Assembly (NCBI GenBank): GCA_938743325.2
Contig: OW568870.1
Location: 1-64,000 of the forward strand
From: Pycnococcus provasolii
Taxonomy: Eukaryota > Chlorophyta > Pseudoscourfieldiophyceae > Pseudoscourfieldiales > Pycnococcaceae
DNA length: 64,000 nucleotides
Reading direction: 5' to 3'
The position numbers and the translations under genes were made by a program. How positions within the stretch are numbered: position 1 is the stretch's first letter; each line of letters opens with the position of its first letter. The notes beneath the pieces were generated by a model. The model did no database searches. It worked only from the letters and a program-made list of their open reading frames with translations, and was not told the DNA's origin. Positions 17,027 through 25,627 of this stretch are shown here, one piece after another.

Positions 17027-17911
17027 ATGCGCGTCGCGTGTCGGCACCGGCCGGCGAGCAAGCCGGTGGGAAGGAGAAGACTCAGATCGCCACTCGTCAA
17101 CGCTTCCACGGATGTCGTGGGAAAAAAAACGTCCAATAAGTTGCCAGCCATCTCTCCCGCGAAGGACGACGACTATGCCGACCGGATCTGCAGACTTGTT
17201 CACGACGCCTTCAAAACGACGTGCATTCCCGGAATCCGAAACGCGCTCGAAACAGCGCCAGCACAAACCTTACCACCGCCGAAGGCTTGGCCTGTTTGGA
17301 ATGAAGAGGCTATTGCGACACTGACAGCGACGCCGCAATGTCCAGGCATTGCAAGACCAGTCTCTCTCGTGATTGCGGCTTCCGTTCCAACTTTGCTTGG
17401 TTGGTATGGATACTACAAGTTCTCCATCGAGGAGGAACTCTACGAAGCTGAAATAAGGAAGCCTGGAGGACGTGCGACTGGTTTTGGAGGATACGGGACT
17501 TTGCTTCCGTTCGTGTACAGTGTGATATTGAGTGTCGCTTGCCGCTTAGCAGACCATCCAACTGCAAGCGACTACTTCTTTGAAGTCGGCGGTGCCTGGA
17601 TCTTGGCGACGCAGGTCAACTTGTATGTTAGAGTGAATGAGCTTTGCAAGGAAGCATTTCCAGATGAGTCGCCGCCTCTCCACTCGTGGTGGGCTGTGCT
17701 TCCGCCTCCGATGGACGTCGTCGTGGGACTGCGGCAAGTGCACTATCTGGCTCGCTACAGCGCATACGTCCGTGGCGAACAGTTGGATGATGATGTGGTT
17801 GCCGAGGAATATTTCCCTTTCATTGCAAGCGAGCGTTTCACACTAGCTGAATTTGTGCGCGAGCCGAAACGTTGGTTCGCATTCACGAAAGACTGGGACA
17901 ACTGGTGGTGA
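17027..17911 (+). CDS. Predicted organelle membrane protein, unknown family
   Basis: A 294-residue protein with an arginine-rich, acid-poor leader (MRVACRHRPASKPVGRRRLRSPLVNAS) that looks like a plastid or mitochondrial transit peptide. The mature part has hydrophobic segments (VSLVIAASVPTLLGWYGYY, FGGYGTLLPFVYSVILSVACRL, YFFEVGGAWILATQVNLYV) and an aromatic C-terminus ending in WDNWW. The block WYGYYKFSIEEELYEAEI is likely to be the conserved signature, but I cannot name the family. It is divergent from the plastid Der gene, which supports, but does not prove, a plastid location. Confidence 0.7.
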   Translation: MRVACRHRPASKPVGRRRLRSPLVNASTDVVGKKTSNKLPAISPAKDDDYADRICRLVHDAFKTTCIPGIRNALETAPAQTLPPPKAWPVWNEEAIATLTATPQCPGIARPVSLVIAASVPTLLGWYGYYKFSIEEELYEAEIRKPGGRATGFGGYGTLLPFVYSVILSVACRLADHPTASDYFFEVGGAWILATQVNLYVRVNELCKEAFPDESPPLHSWWAVLPPPMDVVVGLRQVHYLARYSAYVRGEQLDDDVVAEEYFPFIASERFTLAEFVREPKRWFAFTKDWDNWW

Positions 17912-18005
17912 CCAAAAGAAGTTGTGCAAGAAAAATGTGCAGTGTTACCAACCACAACGAAGAATGTTGAATCCAAAACATTTTGTATAAGCGTCGTACG
18001 TTATA

Positions 18006-18992
18006 TCACTTCTTGTCGATGTAGTCCGCCTTCACCTTACGGCCGAGGTGCCACGCGGAGCTTCCAAACAGCGCGATATTGACTGAGCAAAGCACGTAGT
18101 TGACCGGCGTGACGAGCAGCGAGTAGCGCATGAAGAAGAGGCCGGTGAGGGTCAGCGCAGAGTACTGCGGCAGAGAGATCTTGTCCGTCGGTCGGTTCAG
18201 GTCCATCATGCTCGCGCCGGAGATGAGCCACTTGCTCATGGGTGCCCAGAAGTGGACGGTGAAAGGGCCAGCGGGCGAGGCGGCAAACGAGCTGACGGGG
18301 CCGAGGCCGGCGTTCGACAGGGCGTTTCTCAAAGTAGGCCCAGCCATGACGAGCGCGCCAAGCGCCGCGAGCGCTCCAGCAGACTTCGTTCCCATCTCCT
18401 TCACCTCAGCCTCTTGCCCGTTGTTCCACTTGTACTCCATGGCGCGGCGCAGTTGGTTCAGCTGGGCGCCGACGTTGCTGACGTGACAGACGCAAAGTGC
18501 CAGGTTGCGCGGCTCGACGATCCAAGCCCACCTCGCAAAGAGCGAAGAGTAGACGATCAGAACACCCGTCATGTTGAGAGAGATGAGCTCCGGCCCTGCG
18601 TTGAAGGCATCGTAGATGGCGGATCCCGTCATGCCCCAAGCCGCGGCTGCGCCCGCACCTCCCCAGAACTTGGCAGACGTCCACCACGACTCCGCCGCCT
18701 TTGGCGCCGCCTCCTTGGCTGCCGTCGCGGTCGACGTCGCTGCCTCCGCGCTAAAGGCTCGTCGCACCGAAGACTGGCCCGCACTAGCCGCAAAGCCACG
18801 CAGCGTGCAAACTGCCGTCGTCGTCGTCGTCGATGGCGTTGCTCGCGCAAGAGAGGCTGCAGACTTGATTGCTGCCGCGGCAAACGACTGTGGTGCCGTG
18901 ACGGGCATCGCCGCCGCGCCAACTCGCACGGCGACGAGCGCCGTCGGCGCGTATCTCGCCGCGGCGGTGGTTAGGTTCTTGACAGCGAGCAT
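18006..18992 (-). CDS. Mitochondrial pyruvate carrier, MPC1-MPC2 tandem fusion
   Basis: A 328-residue protein made of a mitochondrial presequence (residues 1 to about 85, alanine/serine/threonine/arginine-rich) and two MPC domains. Residues 108-188 are MPC1-like: AKFWGG...WGMTGSAIYDAF, PELISLNMTG, YSSLFARWAWIVEPRNLALCVCH.SN..AQLNQLRR. Residues 246-318 are MPC2-like: VHFWAPMSKWLISGASMMDL, RPTDKISLPQ, TGLFFMRYSLLVTPVNYVL..VN. The linker is alanine-rich. In animals, fungi and plants these are separate proteins that form a heterodimer importing pyruvate across the inner membrane. Here one chain would provide both halves. The gene is head to head with an Mpv17 gene whose presequence is nearly the same. 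Confidence 0.9.
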   Translation of the reverse strand: MLAVKNLTTAAARYAPTALVAVRVGAAAMPVTAPQSFAAAAIKSAASLARATPSTTTTTAVCTLRGFAASAGQSSVRRAFSAEAATSTATAAKEAAPKAAESWWTSAKFWGGAGAAAAWGMTGSAIYDAFNAGPELISLNMTGVLIVYSSLFARWAWIVEPRNLALCVCHVSNVGAQLNQLRRAMEYKWNNGQEAEVKEMGTKSAGALAALGALVMAGPTLRNALSNAGLGPVSSFAASPAGPFTVHFWAPMSKWLISGASMMDLNRPTDKISLPQYSALTLTGLFFMRYSLLVTPVNYVLCSVNIALFGSSAWHLGRKVKADYIDKK

Positions 18993-19402
18993 GATCGTGT
19001 GAAAGATGCTGCACGTATTTGTGTGCTGATGCTGGTGAGCGCGTTCGGTTGATGGGTTTTGAAGGGTCCACCTCGCGGCGTAGACCTCTCGCTTCCACAG
19101 GCAGACAGGACCGGGTCGGGGAGTTATTATGTGAAGGATTTGGGCCGTTCACGGATCAACGAATGCTGGGGTTCAGAATTGGGGATTAACCCTAGGCTGT
19201 TGAATTGGTTTCTCGCCCTCGGGCAGGCCACAGGATAGGCCATCTGGGGCAGGCTGGGGCAAAAGCTCAAATCCAAAAAAAACCGGGCACGCATCCGGGG
19301 AAATCTGAATCATATGTGAGGTGGACAAAAAGTCGCACTCGGATTAACACAAAAACCCGGGACAGATTCACCGTATCACAAACGCACACCGGCAAAACGA
19401 TC

Positions 19403-20377
19403 ATGCTCGTCAGGAACGTTACCACCGCGGCGGCGAGATACGCGCCGACGGCGCTCGCTGCTGCAGCCCGCACGATGCCTGCGACACCCTCAGCCACGTT
19501 AGCTCCGGCAGCCATGAAACTTGCTTCGTCGCTCACACGAACGACGCCGTCGACGGGGGCAGCGGCGGCTTGCACGTTACGCGGCTTTGCGGCAAGTGCG
19601 GTCCAGGTCGCCACACGACGAGCGGTGTCATCGCCCGTTAGAGAAGCAGCGCGCTCGTTCACAACCGCCGCCACGTCAACGACACGGAAGACGGCACAAC
19701 GGACGACGGCATTGGTGCGCACAAAGGCAACGGAGGCGGCGGCGGAGGCGGCTGCCAAGCAAGCGGCGGAGGCAGCGGCGGTGGAAAATCTGTCGTTTGC
19801 ACAGAGGTACCCCTTCGCGACGAACATCATCATCGCCACGTTCAAGACGAGCGCCGCGGACCTCATCGCACAGTGCGTCGTTGAGCAGAAGTCAATCACG
19901 GAAGTCGACTGGAAGCGCAACATGGTCTTCGTCGTGTTTGGCGCCACGTACCTGGGAGGCGTGCAGTACTGGATTCAGGTGAACATGTACAAGCGATGGT
20001 TTCCTACCATGCAGCGGTTCGCCAACCACCCCACGATGGCAGACAAACTGAAGGATGTCGCTGGTCAAATTGACGTCGTGAAGCAGATCGCCTTTGACGT
20101 CGTGATCCACCTGCCGTTCATGTACCTGCCCACATTCATGGTGGTGAAGGAGTTTGTACAGGGAAAGACGTGGAATCCTGTTGACTGGGTCAAGGATGCC
20201 AGCGCGAAGTACATCAAAAACTTCGCGACGGACGTCAAGACAATGACCATGGTATGGTTACCCGCTGACATCGTCATCTTCTCCGTCCCGCTTTACCTGC
20301 GTTTGCCCGTTCGCCACGTGGTGAGTCTCGCGTGGACCGCGTACCTGAGTTTTCTTCGCGGCGCCGCAAACAAGTGA
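19403..20377 (+). CDS. Mpv17/PMP22 family inner-membrane protein, mitochondrial
   Basis: A 324-residue protein; the start is ATG 19403 (MLVRNVTTAAARYAPTAL). Residues 1-130 are a long alanine/threonine/arginine-rich presequence. The Mpv17/PMP22 domain fills the rest: RYPFATNIIIATFKTSAADLIAQ, VFVVFGATYLGGVQYWIQVNMYKRWFP, KQIAFDVVIHLPFMYLPTFMVVKEF and the closing WLPADIVIFSVPLYLRLPVRHVVSLAWTAYLS. These proteins form channels in organelle membranes. The end is atypical, since the usual WPxxQxxNF is replaced by WLPADIVIFSVP. The first 80 residues and the DNA around the start match the divergent MPC gene, so the targeting region was duplicated or converted between the two. Confidence 0.88.
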   Translation: MLVRNVTTAAARYAPTALAAAARTMPATPSATLAPAAMKLASSLTRTTPSTGAAAACTLRGFAASAVQVATRRAVSSPVREAARSFTTAATSTTRKTAQRTTALVRTKATEAAAEAAAKQAAEAAAVENLSFAQRYPFATNIIIATFKTSAADLIAQCVVEQKSITEVDWKRNMVFVVFGATYLGGVQYWIQVNMYKRWFPTMQRFANHPTMADKLKDVAGQIDVVKQIAFDVVIHLPFMYLPTFMVVKEFVQGKTWNPVDWVKDASAKYIKNFATDVKTMTMVWLPADIVIFSVPLYLRLPVRHVVSLAWTAYLSFLRGAANK

Positions 20378-20446
20378 TGTTTTGGATGAGACGACGCTGC
20401 TACTCATCAGATTGCTCGTGCAGTAACTTTGGTTTTGTCATCTTCG

Positions 20447-20470
20447 TAACCCCTAAACCCAACCCCTAAC
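20447..20470. promoter_or_regulatory. Telo-box-like double element upstream of NOG1-like gene
   Basis: AACCCCTAAACCC followed by AACCCCTAAC about 75 bp before the start at 20543. Confidence 0.6.
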
Positions 20471-20542
20471 TTGCCCCTTTCAAAATAGAAGGCGGTCCAC
20501 CAAGGTCCACCCCCCTTTATCCACAACCCATCACTCCAGCGG

Positions 20543-21946
20543 ATGGCGGCTCTCGTGGCGAGACCTTGGGGCGGTGGCGCGCTGGCTCGCAGGTGGTGCT
20601 ACTACGGCGCCTTGTGCCGGTCCTCCGCGTCGACAACGAAACGATGCGCGACGTCCGAGGCGGAACCGACGCCACGCGCACGACACCTCGACGAAGAAAA
20701 CAACGACAACGCCAAGTGGTCAACCTCGTCGCACGAGCGGGGTGCCCTGCAGCACCTTCCTGCCATTGGCGTACCGGACGAATTGCTGCGCTCCGCACAG
20801 AAGAAGGCAAACAAGGTTCGTGCGAACAGGCAAAAGCACACGAACGCAGCCTCCTTGGCGCGAGCAAGGGCGGTACTGCAACTGGAAACATACCGGCAGG
20901 CGCTTACGACGCCCATCACGGGTTACCTGCGCCTCTTCCCGAAGAGTCTCACGCAGCTCCACCCGTTCGAGAGAAAGCTCGTGCAGCTCACGCTGCTCGA
21001 GTCAGGGCGCACGTACGAAGCCATCCTTGCGGATGTGTTGAAATTCCGACGCCGCGTATCGTCCGTGGGAAAGGGTGCCGCCGCACGTGTGAACAAGGGG
21101 TTGGCAGAGTACAAGGGCGTCAAGGGAGCGATGCGCGCGCTCGAAGAGGGCGAGAAGGAACTCACGGCAGTGTACATGAATGGCTGCTACGCTCTCGACG
21201 AGTTGCGCGTGATGTCCAAGACACTGAGAAGGCTTCCCGTCGTGGACTTTGACGTGCCCACCGTGGCGCTCGCGGGTGCGCCGAATACGGGCAAGAGCTC
21301 CATCGTGCGCGCACTGAGCAGTGGCACGCCTGAAGTGAACGCGTACCCCTTCACCACAAAGGGTGTGGTGATGGGCCACGTTTTCGTAGACAGCAAAAGG
21401 CACCAAGTAACGGACACGCCGGGAATCTTGCCTCGTGCAAACCACGAGCGAAATGCCATGGAGCTACTGACATTTGCGGCGCTTGCGCACATGCCGACCG
21501 CCGTGGTGTTCGTGACTGACCTCACGGAAGAGTGCGGATGTTCGCTCGAAGAGCAGGCGGCTGTTCGAAAGGAGCTGCGACTGCGCTTTCCTAACAAGCC
21601 GTGGATCGACGTCGCTTCCAAGGCGGATCGTGTCGACGCCAAGGCGTGGTGCGAGAGCGACGAGGAGTTTGGAAATTTCCTACGTGATCTTACACACGAG
21701 GTACCGCTCCGTGCGTCTTTGCATGAAAATCCTCTGGGAGACGACGACGATGACGATGACGACGGTGAAGGCGAAGGCGAAGACGAGGCGACGTTGCTCA
21801 CGGAGGATCCGTCGTCCGAGCTGCTGGAAGTTGCTGCTAGCGTTCCAAAACCAATACGCGTGAGCGCTGTCACAGGTGATGGCGTGGACACACTCCTTGA
21901 AGCAATCACCGAATTGCTGCGTGATCGTCGTCAACACCTCTTTTAG
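20543..21946 (+). CDS. NOG1/Obg-like GTPase, predicted organellar
   Basis: A 467-residue protein of the NOG1 family (ribosome biogenesis GTPase). The N-terminal NOG1 helical domain is recognisable (LTQLHPFERKLVQLTLLES, TYEAILADVLKFRRRV, GKGAAARVNKGLAEYKG). The G domain follows with GAPNTGKSS (G1), PFTTKG (G2), DTPGILPR (G3) and SKAD in place of NKxD (G4). It is shorter than nucleolar NOG1 (about 650) and lacks its basic C-terminal extension. The leader (arginine/alanine/serine-rich, with RWCYYGALCRSSAS) suggests import into mitochondria or plastid. An aspartate/glutamate run (DDDDDDDDGEGEGED) is inserted after G4. Likely role: organelle large-subunit assembly. Confidence 0.85.
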   Translation: MAALVARPWGGGALARRWCYYGALCRSSASTTKRCATSEAEPTPRARHLDEENNDNAKWSTSSHERGALQHLPAIGVPDELLRSAQKKANKVRANRQKHTNAASLARARAVLQLETYRQALTTPITGYLRLFPKSLTQLHPFERKLVQLTLLESGRTYEAILADVLKFRRRVSSVGKGAAARVNKGLAEYKGVKGAMRALEEGEKELTAVYMNGCYALDELRVMSKTLRRLPVVDFDVPTVALAGAPNTGKSSIVRALSSGTPEVNAYPFTTKGVVMGHVFVDSKRHQVTDTPGILPRANHERNAMELLTFAALAHMPTAVVFVTDLTEECGCSLEEQAAVRKELRLRFPNKPWIDVASKADRVDAKAWCESDEEFGNFLRDLTHEVPLRASLHENPLGDDDDDDDDGEGEGEDEATLLTEDPSSELLEVAASVPKPIRVSAVTGDGVDTLLEAITELLRDRRQHLF

Positions 21947-21983
21947 AAAGGAAGAAGATGTTAATGTTAATTTTACATTAGTA

Positions 21984-22044
21984 TTATTTCTCGTCGTCTG
22001 TGTCGCCGTCGTCTGTGTCGTCTGCGTCGGTGCTTGCGTCCGTT

Positions 22045-22081
<37 letters not shown>

Positions 22082-22688
22082 CGCGTCGTCGAAAGTTCGA
22101 TAGACGATTCTGGAAGAACTCAACCACTACCACGAGCACCGCGAGTGTCGCAGGAATGGCATAGAGGAACATAATCGGTCGAGCTGCAAGGCGGAGCTGC
22201 TTGCCAACCACGTCAGTCGTAAGGATTCCAAACACAACAAGGCTCCATACGACAAAATATAAGCTCAGCGTCGTGTAGTCTGGCGCACGCCCACGCGCAA
22301 TGGAAGCGGCATCCTCCTCATCCTCCGCCCGCCTCTGCTCTGCTCGCCGTGCCTGTCTTGCTTCTCTCCTAGTCGCGCTCAGCGTGTCTATACGCGAGCG
22401 AAGCACGTCCGCATCGGAAGGTCCAAGGCGGAAGCGCACGTGCTTGTCGTCGTTGCCCGCGGAGTTCTGCCACTGGCTGCGCGCCGGATGTTCCCCCCTT
22501 CTCGCGATTTCGTTCGGCATGAGTGCAGACTGTGTAGGCTCGCGTCCAGACGCTCGGCTTACAAGGCCGGACGCCTGTGAGCCTGCCGCACTTGCACCCT
22601 TCTCCGACCTAACTGCACTCCAGGATCGCTTTCCGTGCAGCCATCGCGACACGTCTGGGTCGGCGAGCGCGCGGCCCTCGCCCTGCAT
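21984..22688 (-). CDS. Two-helix membrane protein with acidic tail, unknown
   Basis: A 234-residue protein from ATG 22688 (MQGEGRALADPDVSRW). Residues 1-130 are polar with a charged coiled stretch (LSATRREARQARRAEQRRAEDEEDA). Two hydrophobic helices follow (TLSLYFVVWSLVVFGILTT and RPIMFLYAIPATLAVLVVVVEFF). The C-terminus is a poly-aspartate run and a threonine/aspartate-rich tail coded by GTC repeats on the plus strand. The orientation suggests both ends are cytosolic. No family is recognised. It is convergent with the NOG1-like gene, 37 bp apart. Confidence 0.65.
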
Positions 22689-22938
22689 CGTGTCGTTGAT
22701 GGGCCGCCTGCAAGTCGATTTTGTGCACAAAATGCGTGCGTGCGTGCGACAGTAACCTCGGTGTTCGGACTTCAGGAGGGGGGCGGGGGTGAGTCCGGCC
22801 CGACCTTGTCCACCTCTTGAGCCTATTTCGACAACGGCTGCTTGCAAGTTTCTACCTTAAAAAACTACCCTGCTGCTTTAGGGGTTTCGACACACGTTTC
22901 ATGTCGGCCAAAGCTCGACCTTCTTGATGAATGAAGTA

Positions 22939-23340
22939 TTACAAGGGCACAGACGACGCGAAAGTTGTAAAAGCCCTGTTGTGCTGCGCCGGCGACAAGC
23001 GTTCAGCGTCTGTTCGGCGCTTTTTAAGCAGTTCGCGAAACGCTTCGCTGCTCACGCTTCCGCCTTCCACCGCGTGCCTGACAACCACGGTCGGGCGAGG
23101 CGCCTTCGCCTCCTTCTCCGCCGCAAGTCTTGCCTCACGCTCGTGGCTGATCTCGCAGTCGACGAGGAAGCGCACCTTCTCGATGCTCTTTCGAATTGTG
23201 ACGTTGTTTGGCAGGTGCACCGTCTGTCCAATCTTGCCTTTCAGTCCTAGCGCGATGCACGTGCGTCTGTGAGTCCAGTGCTTTCGAATGAATGAGCGTC
23301 GCAGTGTCACGAAGAGCGACGACTTCACAGTCTCGTTCAT
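22939..23340 (-). CDS. Ribosomal protein uL30, mitochondrial type
   Basis: A 133-residue protein from ATG 23340 (MNETVKSSLFVTLRRSF). The L30 fold is clear: FVTLRRSFIRKHWTHRRTCIALGL, then GKIGQTVHLPNNVTIRKSIEKVRFLVDCEI, which corresponds to the bacterial L30 core of about 60 residues. A lysine/arginine-rich C-terminal extension follows, as is usual in mitochondrial uL30m. There is no long transit peptide, as in many uL30m proteins where the core starts at once. Upstream in-frame codons to 23625 are G-rich promoter sequence and were not used. Plastid genomes and nuclei of green algae normally lack plastid uL30, so mitochondria are the likelier site. Confidence 0.8.
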   Translation of the reverse strand: MNETVKSSLFVTLRRSFIRKHWTHRRTCIALGLKGKIGQTVHLPNNVTIRKSIEKVRFLVDCEISHEREARLAAEKEAKAPRPTVVVRHAVEGGSVSSEAFRELLKKRRTDAERLSPAQHNRAFTTFASSVPL

Positions 23341-23675
23341 TGCTACAAGTGCGTGGCTACCAGTGTTGACGTTTGAAGTGGTTAGCGTGGGCGCCGCCTC
23401 TGCGTGGTGAGTGGTTCGCCGCCGCGGAAGGGGAATGGAGGGGAAGGGAGGGGAGGGGGAGGGACGGCAGAGGGCAGAAGAGGGAGGGGGATTTGTCTCG
23501 CAATCCGACGACCTTTCTCTTCGAATAATAACCAAAGGTTTAGGGCTTTGCCAGCTCAATGCATCGCCCGAAACCCCGACCAAACTTTGCCCCTCCTTGC
23601 CGCTCGCGTTTTGAATCGCGGCCACGGGGCCGACAGTCGACAGACGTTCTCGCGCTCACCTCGAGCAGCACGCGA

Positions 23676-24914
23676 ATGCCCACGCCGACGGACAGACGCG
23701 CAGCTTTCCCGTACACATTTGCGGCCGCGGAAGCCAGCAGCTACGCGATGCGTCGCAAACCACCACCACCACACGCCTCGTCGTCCGTGCGCCTCAAAAC
23801 CCCGCCGACGTTCTTGCACCACGAAGTTGACGCGTCGTCGTCGTCGACGTCGTCGCTCGACGCTTGGGCGTCTGGCGACTCCGACGACTCCGAGTCGGAA
23901 CGAGACCAGGCGCCGCACAGGCGTGTGCCGCCAGGCATGGCTGACGGCGACTTTACGTGGAAACGTGCTTCGCCCAGCTCGATTTCCCCGAGGCTTGCGG
24001 CGAAACTGGACAGGCTGAAGCGGCCAACGTCTTCATCGGCGGCAAAGATTAGGGAGAGGAAAAAGACGACGACGGCAACAACAGAGTCTGCGGCAAAAGT
24101 CGCTGCAGGGAAGCCGCGGTCGACTCACAGTCAGAACAAGCAGCAGACTATGGCTGCTGCACCCGCGCAGCAGCAAAGGCCGCCACCGCAGTTCACGCCC
24201 GCAGAGCGTCGTCGGGCGACGGGCACCTTGAACCACTCGAGCGGTGCGGACGCTCGCACCGATGTCCCTGTCAGTCCTGATGACATTGCAAGGCCGTCTC
24301 CCGCAGAAAAGCAGCTCGCCGCTGCGCTTGCAAGGCTGTCGTCCGTAGACGACGACTTTGCCGTCGATGCACCGCCACGTTCCGCCGTGACTCTGAGAGC
24401 ACCTTCACTCGATCAGGAAGAAGAGGAGCTTACAAGACGCGAGCAAGAGCTGCGAGCAGCCCTTGCTGACGTTGGCCGTGCGCGTGCGCGACTTGCATTC
24501 GAGGAAGACTCGTCGCGCCTTTCCGCCGCGGCGGAGGAGGAGCTCGTGGATGAGGAGCGTGTCATCGCGAAACGATGCGACGATGCGGTGGCTGCGCTCG
24601 TCGTCGAGCGCGCGCGGTGGGGCGAGCAATTCAAGCACTTTCGAAGTCGTGTGCACGATGGTATGGCTAAGCTACAGGCGGCGCTTGATGCCGCTGCTGA
24701 GAAGGAGAGCAGCCTGGAGCAAGCATACACCGAAATGGAAGAAGAGTTACGCGCGGAATGCGGCCGCGAGCGCTCGGAGGCGCGCAGAAGAGCGGAGGAG
24801 CGTCTCGAGCGAAGACTCGCAGAAGCGGCGCGTGCTATGGGCAACGGCGTTGGTCTTGCTGAGGCAAGCGCGGCAATCACCGTTGCGCCAGAATTCTTGC
24901 GAGGACAACTGTAA
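23676..24914 (+). CDS. Coiled-coil protein, unknown
   Basis: A 412-residue protein from ATG 23676 (MPTPTDRRAAFPYTF); an in-frame ATG at 23559 would add 39 residues of arginine/proline-rich sequence. Residues 1-240 are disordered and basic or proline-rich. From about 245 a long coiled coil begins (EEEELTRREQELRAALADVGRARARLAFEED, then ELVDEERVIAKRCDDAVAALVVERARW and a final AEERLERRLAEAARA). No domain is recognised. A cytoskeletal or basal-body role would be a guess. Confidence 0.6.
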   Translation: MPTPTDRRAAFPYTFAAAEASSYAMRRKPPPPHASSSVRLKTPPTFLHHEVDASSSSTSSLDAWASGDSDDSESERDQAPHRRVPPGMADGDFTWKRASPSSISPRLAAKLDRLKRPTSSSAAKIRERKKTTTATTESAAKVAAGKPRSTHSQNKQQTMAAAPAQQQRPPPQFTPAERRRATGTLNHSSGADARTDVPVSPDDIARPSPAEKQLAAALARLSSVDDDFAVDAPPRSAVTLRAPSLDQEEEELTRREQELRAALADVGRARARLAFEEDSSRLSAAAEEELVDEERVIAKRCDDAVAALVVERARWGEQFKHFRSRVHDGMAKLQAALDAAAEKESSLEQAYTEMEEELRAECGRERSEARRRAEERLERRLAEAARAMGNGVGLAEASAAITVAPEFLRGQL

Positions 24915-25013
24915 ATTTAAAACAGACCATGATTGTTAAGGAACAGGGGGCGAAGGCGAAGGTGAAGGATGTACACACATCATGCATACCTTATCAGTAT
25001 CAGTTTTATCAGT

Positions 25014-25379
25014 TTACATGTGCGTGGGTGGCAATCTCACGCCAGGGGTGGACGAAACGCCGGGAAGTGGCGTCGCATTCTTCACGCTCGCAACGTCGTC
25101 AATGTGCGCGCGTGGTGGTGGTGGTGCAAACCGCCGCTGACTCCAAAGCTTCGCCGCAAGACGCGCATCGTGCGCCGTCAGGTCGCCACTCTTCCGCCCG
25201 GCATGCTCGGCGTACAGCGCGGCATCCTGAACCACCTCGCTCGTGTATCTGTAAACAAACTCGAGCAGCTGGTGCACAACGCGCGGCTCGTACGTCTCCA
25301 CGCCCATGCTTTGCAGCACGTGCCTCACCGCCGCGGCGTCCCGAGGCTCTGGTTCCGCTGGTGTCGAGTGCTCCGCCAT
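25014..25379 (-). CDS. TAF9: TAF9, histone-fold subunit of TFIID/SAGA
   Basis: A 121-residue protein that matches the TAF9 core: VRHVLQSMGVETYEPRVVHQLLEFVYRYTSEVVQDAALYAEHAG for the histone-fold helices, then LTAHDARLAAKLWSQRRFAPPPPRAHIDDVASVKNATPLP and a GVRLPP ending. The last three blocks are diagnostic of TAF9. It pairs with TAF6 in TFIID and SAGA. It is shorter than animal TAF9 (264 residues) but close to the compact plant and protist forms. It is divergent from eIF2B-beta across 248 bp, a bidirectional promoter with an AACCCCTAA motif. Confidence 0.93.
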   Translation of the reverse strand: MAEHSTPAEPEPRDAAAVRHVLQSMGVETYEPRVVHQLLEFVYRYTSEVVQDAALYAEHAGRKSGDLTAHDARLAAKLWSQRRFAPPPPRAHIDDVASVKNATPLPGVSSTPGVRLPPTHM

Positions 25380-25502
25380 TGTGCAGTCGGAGGGGAGGGT
25401 GAGCGAGGAATAATAATGACGACGGAGGGCAGACCGCAGAGGGGGTGGAGGAAAGGGAAGGGAGACCTCCAGTGACCAGTGGGCGACGGAATGGGGGCGG
25501 GC

Positions 25503-25523
25503 AAACCCCTAATTCTGAACCCC
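25503..25523. promoter_or_regulatory. Telo-box-like element between TAF9 and eIF2B-beta
   Basis: AAACCCCTAATTCTGAACCCC in the 248-bp bidirectional promoter, roughly midway between the two starts. Confidence 0.6.
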
Positions 25524-25627
25524 GCCTTTTTCCCCCCTTTTCCCCGGGCACCCGGGAAGAGGAGAGGAGAGGGAAGTCCAAGTCGCCGCCACCACCTCCA
25601 CCTGGACCGACCTGCGCTCTGGATACC

